NCBI RefSeq assembly: GCF_035594125.1
Contig: NC_087183.1
Location: 9,249,868-9,313,867, forward strand
Source: Scylla paramamosain
Taxonomy: Eukaryota; Arthropoda; Malacostraca; Decapoda; Portunidae
DNA: 64,000 nt
Reading direction: 5' to 3'
In this document: positions 13,518-55,991 of the stretch, one piece after another
Layout: every line of letters begins with the position of its first letter
How positions within the stretch are numbered: the stretch's first letter is position 1
Made by a program: the position numbers and the translations under genes
The notes under the pieces: generated by a model
Databases searched by the model: none
What the model saw: the letters and a program-made list of their open reading frames with translations, nothing else
What the model was told of the DNA's origin: nothing

Positions 13518-13707
13518 GAAATAAAACGAATGGAAAGAAATGCGGAAGAGTTTCATTAGGTGAGAGAGCCAGACGGATTAGAGAGAGAGAGAGGGGCTAG
13601 AATGTGAGAGAAAGAGAGAGAAAGACGAAACAGGGAAACAAACACAACTTCGAACGTGTAAAGAAAAACAAAAACAAAAAAAGAGAGAAACCAAACAATT
13701 CACAACG

Positions 13708-13710
<3 letters not shown>

Positions 13711-13789
<79 letters not shown>

Positions 13790-13868
13790 AAATAATACAG
13801 GAAACCAATAAAGGAATGGAGACGAGAAAAGTTTAATGTCGACACACACACACACAAACACAAACACA

Positions 13869-13914
<46 letters not shown>
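13711..13914 (+). repeat. (GA)n then (CA)n microsatellites
   Basis: GA array 13711-13788; CA array with CAAA interruptions 13842-13913. Confidence 0.95.
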
Positions 13915-13915
<1 letters not shown>

Positions 13916-13979
13916 CCCCACATCCAATCGAGATATTCCCCTCAGGAACACTGGTTAAGCTGACGATGCCTTTTCGTTC

Positions 13980-14650
13980 ATTATTTTCAGAACTCACGTC
14001 TCCTCCCCTTTTCCTTTCTTCTTAGCTACCTCATCCCCTTCTTTCCTTGATAATCTCCTACTCTCTTTTCTTTCCTCTTAATAATTTTCTCTCCTTTTCG
14101 TTTCCTCTTAATCATTTTGTGTCTTCTTTTTCTCTTAATTATCCCCTTTCTTTTTTTATTTTCTCCTTAGTTTTGTATTTTCTTTCCTCTTAATCACAGT
14201 TTTCTTTTTTATCTTAACCTTCTCCTCTTTTCCTTGTCTTCTTAATCTCCTGCCATCTTTCCATTCCTCTTCACCACCTTCGCCCCTCTTCCTTCTTTCC
14301 CTTTCCTTTTAAATTTGGCCTTCTTTTCCACTGTTTTCATCTTAATCTCTTCTCTCTCTCTCTTCCTTTCTCCCTTTCCTCTTTCCTCTTGACTCCGTTC
14401 TTCCTTTTATTTAACTTTTCCCTCAGCTTTCTTTTCCACTTTCTCCCTTTCTCTTGCTTTCCTCTCTCCTCTTTCAGTTCTTTTAACCCGCTCTCCTTCC
14501 TCTTTCCTCTCAGTTCTTTCCAAATCTTTCACCTCTCCTAACTCTTTCCTCTCATTTATTTTATTTTTTTCCCTTTCCGCGTCCTTCACATCTTTTATTC
14601 TTCCTTTTAATCTTTTCTCACTCTCTAAACATCTTTATCTCTTTTTGTCT
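13980..14650 (+). repeat. Polypyrimidine tract
   Basis: About 670 bp dominated by TTTTCCTTTCTC-like words with regular TTAAT interruptions (CTTAATCTC, CTTAATCATT). Degenerate tandem structure is likely. No gene. Confidence 0.8.
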
Positions 14651-14886
14651 CTGCATATCACGTATATAAACACATGTCGCACCCAACCAACCACCGTTTT
14701 CTCTATTTGAGTTAAAGGATGTCGAGCTATTGGGGGAAAATTTGTATTGTTCTTTGTTCTATTTGCGTTCTGCCGCTTCATTAAGTTTCCTTCTCTAGGA
14801 AAAGTTATTCATTTGTATTTTGAACCCGCCATTTCGCTTTTCCCTTTTTTTTTTTTTCCTCGAGTTTCAAGTGTGATTTTATAGGA

Positions 14887-16002
<1,116 letters not shown>

Positions 16003-16033
16003 TTGTTGATATTCAGAGCACGGAAAAAAAAAT

Positions 16034-16105
<72 letters not shown>

Positions 16106-16322
16106 CATTTTACATTTTTCTAAACCACGCATTTATTTAAAAAGACTCTTATGTAAATGCCTGGCGAGTTGTGTTTATGCATACCCGTCCTTGTTAACAT
16201 TCAGAGCCCTGTTAAAACTGCTCCCATGAACACGGAAAAAGAACAATAAATAATTAAAATGGAAGGTTAATTTTGTCTTCTCTAAGCTATGCGTCTGTTT
16301 AAAAAAAGACTCGTATGTAAAT
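16003..16322 (+). repeat. Diverged ~160-bp tandem duplication, one copy holding (GA)n
   Basis: Copy 1 (16003-16158) and copy 2 (16191-16322) share, in order, TTCAGAGC, CACGG/GCACGGAAAAA and TTTAAAAA(AA)GACTC-TATGTAAATG. Copy 1 carries a (GA)n array (16038-16104) where copy 2 has AAATAATTAAAATGGAAGG. Confidence 0.6.
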
Positions 16323-18592
<2,270 letters not shown>

Positions 18593-18600
18593 GTCTAATC
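18593..18600 (+). repeat. hAT target-site duplication, left
   Basis: GTCTAATC, identical to 20020-20027. Confidence 0.95.
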
Positions 18601-18841
18601 CAGTGGTTCTCAAACTGGGTGCCGCGGCACCCTGGGGTGCCACGGACAGCGCCTAGGGGTGCCACAAGATTGCCATGAATTTTGTCTTGGCTAGATCGTT
18701 TCAAGGTACATTTGTAAAACAGTTTGTAGCAGTCTGCCTATAATTAAATGTCGGTGTAGGAAGTTACTTGCTCTAATATTTTACTAAAATATAGGTAGAT
18801 ATTTCCTTTTGCACACTTGTACTACTACTACTACTGATAGC

Positions 18842-18901
<60 letters not shown>

Positions 18902-20019
18902 TCAATAGAATGTAATAGTACTCCTTGCGTAACCCAATTTTCTTTGTTTATACTCGTCGGTCGTCCAGTACGTGTTCGGTACTTGTCCGATTTTTGTCAG
19001 TGAGGCACTATACATCGAGCTGTACGGGTGTATTCCTTGCTGCTTCTGATAATCTGCAGCTGTATTGAACTTAAACTCACAATGGATAAGTTTGTCATTA
19101 AGAAGAGAAAACATGGAGATAGTGGTGAGGGTGAAGAAGGAAACGAAAGTAGAAGTACGAGTGAAAAGGATTTGTCCATTTCAACAGCAAACAAATCAAC
19201 TTCCAAAAAAAGCAGGAAAAATCGCTCCTATTTCGATAATTATCTAGATTTGGGATTCTTTTGGTGTGGCGATGAGGTTAATCCTACACCACTGTGTGTT
19301 ATTTGTGGTGATAAATTAGCTAATGAGGCGATGGTACCCAGCAAATTAAAGAGGCATTTATCTTTGAAACATGGTCATCTTGCCAACAAGCCTCGATCCT
19401 ACTTTGAAGGACTTTTAAATGAACAAAAACAACAGAGGGTGATGCTTTCTAAAACAGTCAAAGTTTCTGATAAAGCACAAGAGGCCAGCTACTTAGTTGC
19501 AGAGTTAGTCGCTAAAAGCATGAAACCTCATACAATAGCAGAGACACTAATTCTTCCGGCTTGTAGTGCCATTGTAAAAACAATGTTTGGAAGTGAAGCA
19601 GAAAAACAAGTGAAAAAAATTCCCGTCTCGGATAGTACCATCAGCAGACGGATTCGTGATATGTCAGCAGACATAGAGGAAACTGTATGTGCCTCTGTAA
19701 AGGAAAGTGAAATGTTTGCACTTCAGGTAGATGAGTCCACAGATATTGGAGGTAAGGCTCAACTATCGGCATTCATTCGGTACATTCATAATGTTAAAAT
19801 AGTGGACCAGTTTTTCTGTTGTAAGGAACTTGAGGAAACAACAACAGGCGTTTGAGTACGGATAATAATTTTAAATCATTAATTAAAGTAATTCAAACAG
19901 GTACAATTTTATATCAGAAGTTAATTCATGTGAGGAGGGGTGATGGTGAAAAAGGGGTGCCACAGAAAGGATTATATAAATTCAGGGTGCCATCACTGAA
20001 AAAAGATTGAGAACCACTG
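18601..20019 (+). mobile_element. hAT-superfamily DNA transposon, internally deleted, 1,419 bp
   Basis: Terminal inverted repeats: CAGTGGTTCTCAA at 18601-18613 and its exact complement at 20007-20019. An identical 8-bp duplication, GTCTAATC, lies immediately outside both ends (18593-18600 and 20020-20027), the hAT hallmark. A perfect 16-bp palindrome (18617-18632) and repeated GGGTGCC words sit just inside both ends, plausible transposase sites. The single ORF covers only the N-terminal part of a transposase, so the copy is non-autonomous. An (AAT)n array (18842-18900) lies inside. Confidence 0.95.
19082..19855 (+). pseudogene. hAT (ZBED5/SCAND3-like) transposase, N-terminal 257 aa only
   Basis: Starts MDKFVIKKRKHG at the first ATG in context. 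Features: Lys/Ser-rich leader (residues 1-48); BED-type zinc finger with C72, C75, H92 and H97 (CVICGDKLANE, KLKRHLSLKH); a hAT catalytic-core start with LQVDESTDIGG, where D217 would be the first catalytic Asp. The wording resembles the ZBED5/FAM200/SCAND3 group of domesticated hAT genes and their transposons (family knowledge). Full proteins run to about 600 residues; here it stops 20 residues after ...IHNVKIVDQFF, and the remaining catalytic residues and dimerisation domain are missing. It might act as a DNA-binding repressor if expressed, but that is speculation. Confidence 0.9.
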
Positions 20020-20027
20020 GTCTAATC
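20020..20027 (+). repeat. hAT target-site duplication, right
   Basis: GTCTAATC, identical to 18593-18600. Confidence 0.95.
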
Positions 20028-20042
20028 ATTTACATTTTGTTG

Positions 20043-20182
<140 letters not shown>

Positions 20183-20237
20183 GGAAATCTTTCATGTGTC
20201 ATTGTGAGGTGACTGTCAGCAGATCAACACTAAGAAA

Positions 20238-20490
20238 TCACAAAAAAATACTAAACGAAAACAACAAAAATAAGGTCAAGCAATAAAGCAATAAATGAGA
20301 TAAGGAAAACAACAAAAAAAAAATCAATGAAAGTAATGGAAAACAATAAAACAAAATAAGAGAACAATAAAAAATGTAAATATAACAATAAAACATAGTA
20401 AAAAAATGAGAAAACAACAATAAATAAGATAAAAACAGTAAAAAAAAAAAGTAAAAAATTAAGAAAACAATGGCAAACCAACATACATAC
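20238..20490 (+). repeat. A-rich low-complexity tract
   Basis: Degenerate AACAATAAAA-type words. The minus-strand hydrophobic ORFs here are compositional. Confidence 0.75.
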
Positions 20491-20695
20491 ATACTCAATG
20501 GGAATAATGGCAGAAACTTTCTCGATTTCTGACCACCCACTACACTGCCTTTATTTTCCACGGCGCATTATTACATTGGCATATCGACGAGGCTCACGCG
20601 GCGCACTGCAGACCAACCAACACCAGACAGCAACATGACTTCCCGATACTGCTCGTCACTGATAGACCTCTACTCCCTGTATCGTCTGTTCTAGA

Positions 20696-21054
20696 GTCGC
20701 ATTTTAAAGCACTCCTACGCCGCATCTCCACTACATTCAAAAGCCTCTAGTTGAAGATATACGTGTTTTTGTTAAGGGTGTTTTTTATGGCTCTAGTGAT
20801 AGGTTAATAAAGTTTCTATATCATTAACAGGAGAAGCTGTGTTGAGAATCCAGCTACTCGTCTCTGTGACCTTTGAAAATTAGTTGTGGCGAAGTGAAAC
20901 GGGTTTTTAAGAGTGCCTTTTTATGGTTCTAGTGACAGATTAATAAAATTTATATATTATTAACCGGGGGAAATAGTCTTGAGAATCTGGCTAATCATCT
21001 CTGTGACCTTTGAAATTAGTCGTGGTGACAGCAAGCGTTTCTGAATACGGGCCC
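20696..21054 (-). mobile_element. MITE-like repeat, copy 2 (two modules)
   Basis: Read on the minus strand it starts GGCCCGTATTCAGAAACGC and contains two diverged ~145-bp modules, each with TTCAAAGGTCACAGAGA, TTCTCAA, TTAAT and TCACTAGA-CCATAAA words. It ends near GTGCTTTAAAATGCGAC, whose complement resembles the start. CTAG abuts both ends and may be a short target duplication. Confidence 0.6.
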
Positions 21055-21830
21055 TAGAATGACGGTGCCTCGATCGAATGAAGCATATTTTTCCTTTTCT
21101 ACATGTGTTTCCCCTCCGGACATTTCCTTTTCTACTGGACATTAATCCCTCGAGGACATTCTTCGTTAGGCATTTTTCTCTTCTTGATTTCCCCTCCCAA
21201 CGTTTCTCCCTCTTGGGTATTTATCTACACTTCTCCCCGTGATCTGCTTTCCCAGGGTATTTTCTTTTTTACCCCTGAGTCTTTTCACTTCCGGACATTT
21301 CACCCTGACGAGTACACGTGAGACATTTCATCAAAAGTTATCAAGTTATTTTCTCCATGTACATTTTCCCTACGCACATTTCTCTATCTTACTTCATCCC
21401 ATTTTTTCCCGTGTCTTACCCCTCCCCGACATTTTTCTCCCTATCTTACCTCCTATCTACATTTCCTCCCATGTCTTCCTCTGCGATGCCTTACTCTCCC
21501 TCTCCGATATTGCTATTAGTCCTCCTACTCCTCTTCCTCCTCCTCCCCTACATCTTTCCTCATGTCTTACTCCTTCCCGACATATCTCCCCGAATTTTAC
21601 TTTTCCCTGACACTTCCCAACATCATTCCATCCCACCGAACATTCCTCACCTCATGTTATTCCCCCCTTCGACATTTTAATTCACCTTACTCCTTTCCTC
21701 TTTCCCGACATTTCGTCCCCTTCACTCCCCTTCACTTATTTATTTATTATTTTTTTTCTTGGGCCTTTCTACCTCCGGATATATATATGTATTTTTTTTT
21801 TCTCTCTCTCCTCTAATTTATATCCTCTAG
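21055..21830 (+). repeat. Polypyrimidine block with degenerate ~30-bp unit (CGACATTTCTCCC)
   Basis: CCGACATTT-like words recur at about 21428, 21457, 21577, 21607, 21638, 21668 and 21705, near 30-bp steps, with TCTTACTCC between. Similar GGACATT words occur earlier (21117-21300). ORFs across it are compositional. Confidence 0.55.
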
Positions 21831-22648
21831 AACCATTTCCACTTGAGCATCTGACTTCTATACTCTCTCTGTTTGCCTTTCTTCGTTACCTACCCATTAA
21901 CCTAACCTGAATTGAGCCCATTAACACAGTGCTTCTAAATACACCCAGAGCGAAAGGAAAATATCAACAGGATTATGAATTTGTCAGGGAAAATGGCGGG
22001 GAAGGGAAAAAATATTGATAGAAATACGAGAGCGTGCCTTAATTAACGCAGGTGTACTGCGGGGTAGATGTGGAGCTGGTGGGAGGCCTTTGAGTCTTTT
22101 GATTCAGGTAATATTCAGTCCCCAAAGAGACTTCCACTCCCAGCACCAGCGGATTAATTCTCCGTAAAAGGAGTGATGCGCGGTGCTCCCGAACCCCGCC
22201 ACTGCTCTCACCCACTCATTCCCTCACTCCCTCCCTCACTCCCATGCCCCATCACTTTGCCCCCACCCACCTACTCCACTCACTCACTCACTCACTCCAC
22301 TCCGCTGCGCCTTTATCTGATTGAAAACATGGATTTATATTCTGGTTTTACTCGAGTTTGCTTTTAAAATTCTTGTACATGTGAGCCAACTCTTCCGCTC
22401 TATATTCTGCTACTACTACTACTACTACTGCTACTGCTACTACTACTATTACTACGTTTTCTTCAAAGGTGCAGTTTATAAGTTTCATCAATAATCTTAC
22501 AAGCTTTCATTTTATACGAGTCTATATTCCAGCCAAAAAACTCGTACTGCTTCAGTATTATGTGATATGTGTGCAATTTGTTTATGTAATTTGAAAGACA
22601 TTGATTGATTGAATTAATTAAAAGTCAACAACAACAACAACAACAACA

Positions 22649-22676
<28 letters not shown>
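21831..22676. other. Intergenic; (TAC)n and a LINE-tail-like fragment
   Basis: (TAC)n 22409-22455; 22541-22627 ends TTGATTGATTGAATTAATTA, the type of short tandem tail seen at LINE 3' ends; then (CAA)n(CTA)n 22629-22679. No gene. Confidence 0.5.
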
Positions 22677-22679
<3 letters not shown>

Positions 22680-24877
22680 TGAAGATATGTTAATGTGTAG
22701 AAATAATATGTGCACCCAGCATGAAATGGAAATAGCAGCATTTTATGATCATATCACCAATGCACTTATAAAGGCAAGTAAAGAGTGTATACCAAGGACA
22801 AATTGTGGGAGAGTTAAGAAAATTGTGCCAGGCTGGAATGATTGTGTTGAGGGTTATTTTCGCACTGCTTTGTTTTGGCACAGGTTATGGGTAGACAGTG
22901 AACGACCTCAGCAAGGTCTCATTGCCGAAATACGCCGTACAACACGTAAATGTTATCACCAAGCACGCAAGATGGTTATAAAGCAAGAAGAGTTAATAAC
23001 TACAGAGAAATTAGCTGAGAGTTTGCAGGCTAGTGCTTCTGGTAGACAGTTTTGGAGATCTGTAAGAAACAAGGGAAAACAGAAGAAAAAAAAAAACGCC
23101 TAAGGCAGTTGATGGAAAACTTTGTCCTAAAGATATAGCTGATTTATTTAAAGGAAAGTTTGAAGAGCTTTACAACAGTACCTCATACGATACAAATGAG
23201 ATGGATAGCTTAAAATCTGCCATCAACAGTGTAATTTCTTGTCAGAAAAATAGTAATGAAAGTATACTCTTGATTACGCCTGATGAGGTGCGTCAAGCAC
23301 TGCGGAGAGTGAGGCCTGGAAAGGGAGAAGGTGAGGGTGACCTGATGTCTGACCATCTCATACATGCTGGTGATGTGTTATACGGACACTTGTCTGTACT
23401 GTTTTCAGCCATGTTGAGGCACGGTTTCTCTCCCCACAGCATGATGAAAGGGGTTATGATACCGCTTCCTAAAGGTCGTTGGGCAAATCTTAATACCAGT
23501 GAAAATTACAGAGCGATTACTCTTAGTAGTTTGATGAGTAAAATACTGGATAATATTGTATTGATGAGAGAAAGGGATAAACTATTGACCAATGATTTGC
23601 AGTTTGGGTTCAAAGAAGGAACATCCTCTACTATGTGTACAGCAATGGTGAGAGAAACTGTGTCTTATTATGTATCTAAAGGTACAACTGTTTATGGGTT
23701 TACGTTAGATGCAAGCAAGGCTTTCGACAGAGTTAATTATTGCAAATTATTTGATATTCTATTGAAACGTAATGTATGTCCTCTTATATGTAGATTATTG
23801 TTAAACATGTACGTAAATCAAAAACTAAGCGTAAGATGGAATGACTTACTGTCTAGTACATTTGAAGTGAGTAATGGAGTCAAACAAGGTGGTGTGATCT
23901 CTCCTATACTGTATTGTGTTTATGTAGACGGGTTACTCACGGAATTGCGAGACTCTGGCGTTGGCTGCTACATGGGTGGCACCTATGCAGGAGCCTTCGG
24001 GTTTGCTGATGACCTAAAAGGTCTAGCACCAAGTGTTTTTGCTCTCAAGAAGATGATAAGCATCTGTGTAGATTATGCATCGAGATATGACATTGTGTAT
24101 AACGAAAAGAAAAGCAAATTAATAGTTTTCCACGGTAATAAAAGAAGTAATATAATTCCTAATGTAGAAATTAATGGTAAAACTATTGATATTATGGAGG
24201 AAATTGTACACCTGGGAAATGTTTTAGGAAGAAATATTTTTAAATGTGATACTTCTAAATGTGTGACTGATTTTTATCGACAATGTAATTCATTTTTATC
24301 CCGTTTTAAGGGTGGACTGTCACATGTAAGAAATACTTTGTTTTTTAAATATTGTTCTAGTTTTTATGGTAGTCAACTTTTAAATGTGTGTGATGGTAGC
24401 ATGGAAGCGGTGTACCGAGCGTGGAGGGTTGCAGTGCGTCGAGTGTGGAAGCTGCCCTGGACCACACACTGTAGTCTGCTTCCTCACATTGCTAATGTTA
24501 TGCCCCCAGAAATGTGGTTCGCAAAACGGGAGATTGCTTTTATAAACCAAATATTAACATCAGACAATATGGTTATAAGAACAATAGGAAGAATGGGGGT
24601 TTATGGAAGACATTCAATAATGGGCAGTAATGTAAGATATCTTTCATACAAATTTAATATGAATATTGGAGACATCAATAAGGTTTGGACGCAGCTGCAG
24701 TGTGACCAGTACGAACTTGCACGGACTGGTGCACAAATTCGTGAATTGTGTTTGATGAGGGATAGATGTGATACCACAATCTTAGATGTAAGGGAAACTA
24801 AGATGTTGATTGATGCTTTGTGCACCGAGTGACGTCGGATTCAGTATGATATTGTCTAATTTAGTATAAATTTATGT

Positions 24878-24910
<33 letters not shown>

Positions 24911-25000
24911 ATTAAATGAAATGTTTTTCTTTCTTTTAGTTTTAGTATGTATTTTTTAGTTTGTGTACACATCTTGTGTGAATAAAGAATATTGAATTGA
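22677..25000 (+). mobile_element. 5'-truncated non-LTR retrotransposon (LINE)
   Basis: The element begins mid-ORF right after an (ACT)n run and lacks the endonuclease domain. Its 3' part has a T-run (24872-24906), a polyadenylation signal AATAAA (24981-24986) and the tail GAATATTGAATTGA, after which (ACT)n resumes at 25001. 5' truncation plus a short AT-rich 3' tail is typical of target-primed reverse transcription. Clade not assigned. Confidence 0.88.
22687..24832 (+). pseudogene. LINE reverse transcriptase, frame broken once
   Basis: The N-terminal part (22687-23102) is the linker between endonuclease and RT (W/R/A-rich, FWRSVRNKGK). The frame then shifts by one base at an A11 run (23086-23096) and is open again to 24832. 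RT blocks in order: NYRAITLSSLMSKILDNIV with LQFGF; motif A FTLDASKAFDRVNY; motif B GVKQGGVISPILY; motif C FADD; motif D-like NEKKSKLIVF; then a thumb/C-terminal region with AWRVAVRRVWKLPWTTHCSL. All catalytic aspartates are present, so the RT part looks recently active apart from the frameshift. No RNase H or CCHC motif is seen. Confidence 0.9.
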
Positions 25001-25330
25001 ACTACTACTACTAGTACTACTACTACTACTATCACCATCATAGCAACAACTACTACTCCTTTAAAACTACTACGCGCATCACCACCACCACTATTACTAC
25101 TATTACTACTACTACTACTACTACTGCCTCTCTTACATCACCCACTACTGTACCACTTATATCACCACTTCAAAACCTGTTATCAAAGTTTACTGTTCCG
25201 GTTCGCTCGCCTCAGTTTTTCTTAATTGACTTATAGTGCTGTTTTAATGGACATTGTGTGTACGCTTCTCTCTCTCTCTCTCTCTCTTGATCATTAACAT
25301 TCGGATACGATTATCTTTTAAAATCCTTCA

Positions 25331-25395
<65 letters not shown>

Positions 25396-25499
25396 TATTC
25401 GAAAGAGTAAAGAGATCTCCATTTGAATACTAGTGAATTAAATTATTGTTTTATATGCAATGAATAACAATTTACAAATCATATCAATGGCTATATTGC

Positions 25500-25567
<68 letters not shown>

Positions 25568-25669
25568 AAACTACTATGGCCATGCTCTATTTCTCTAGAT
25601 ATTATACCTCTGGTAATTATTCCCCTAAAATTGTATTATGGGGCATAAATGTCTGTTTTCCACCCCCAT
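25001..25669. other. Microsatellite-rich spacer between LINE and CLIP
   Basis: (ACT)n 25001-25031 and 25085-25124, (CT)n 25268-25287 and 25333-25391, (GT)n 25503-25565. No gene. Confidence 0.7.
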
Positions 25670-54955
<29,286 letters not shown>

Positions 54956-55400
54956 CCCTCACACCTCACAACGTATAAACCTTTGCCTGAGTCCGCTAGT
55001 CTCACCTCACATGACACTTCAAAACACTTAGTTCTCTTTGTTCTTTGTGTATCAACTCATGGACGGAGCTCTGGACGTCACAGGGCTGAATGAGCATAAC
55101 GGATATCAAAGTAACGTAACAGTACACTTAATACATGATAAATGGAGTGGTTTGAGGGGACACGGTAGCGGCCCCCTCTCGGCACACACCTGACCGAGAG
55201 AACGCCAACCGACCAGCTGATTTTTCGACGTCACGCAGCAATCATCGCTATTTCGGGTTAAATTTACGGCACATTCTTGACTGTTTCGTCACTCTCGTTG
55301 GACTACTTGTGATGTGATGCGTGATATGAGGGTATACCTGCAGTTTCGATCAATATAAATTCTTTCAAGGGTTAAATTTAGAGGTGGTGGGTTAAAAATA
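54956..55400 (-). promoter_or_regulatory. CLIP 5' leader and putative promoter
   Basis: Sequence upstream of the CLIP start. TGACGTC (CRE-like) occurs twice on the minus strand, at 55074-55080 and 55227-55233. Upstream ATGs include a start-stop ATGTGA (55012-55007) and ATG-AGT-TGA (55060-55052). The region is less AT-rich than the gene body. No TATA box is evident; the transcription start cannot be placed from sequence alone. Confidence 0.4.
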
Positions 55401-55909
55401 CTGCAAATACTGGAGGTATCTCACAAACCGCGGTAATTATGAACATACGTGAGTACAAGAATAGGTGAAGAGAATGAATAAAGAGAGAAAGGGTAAATAT
55501 GGGCAGAGGAGGAGAATGAAATGAAAAAAAAATGAAGAAATAAATAATTCACACTATATTAGTTTGAACTACAATAAAATCATGTAAAATAATAATCCCT
55601 AGGTACTTCAGATGGATTTCTTTATCAAGTGTTTTCTTATGTTACTGATAATGGCTGGTTTTAGATCTTTATTCAACGGTGGGTAAACTACGTGCACTTT
55701 CACAACCACATCATCGTTATAATGCCTTCCTCGCGTCGACTTCAGAGAATGGAAGGTTACCTAACCATTTCCTGTGACACCCCCTGCAGCATCCAGTCCC
55801 GCTGCCCTTATATGGACTGATTGGCATACCTAGTGTACATAGAACACAACATTCTTCCAATTCATAATGTATAAGTACAAAATAAACTACTATATGATTT
55901 TCTCAGTTC

Positions 55910-55991
<82 letters not shown>

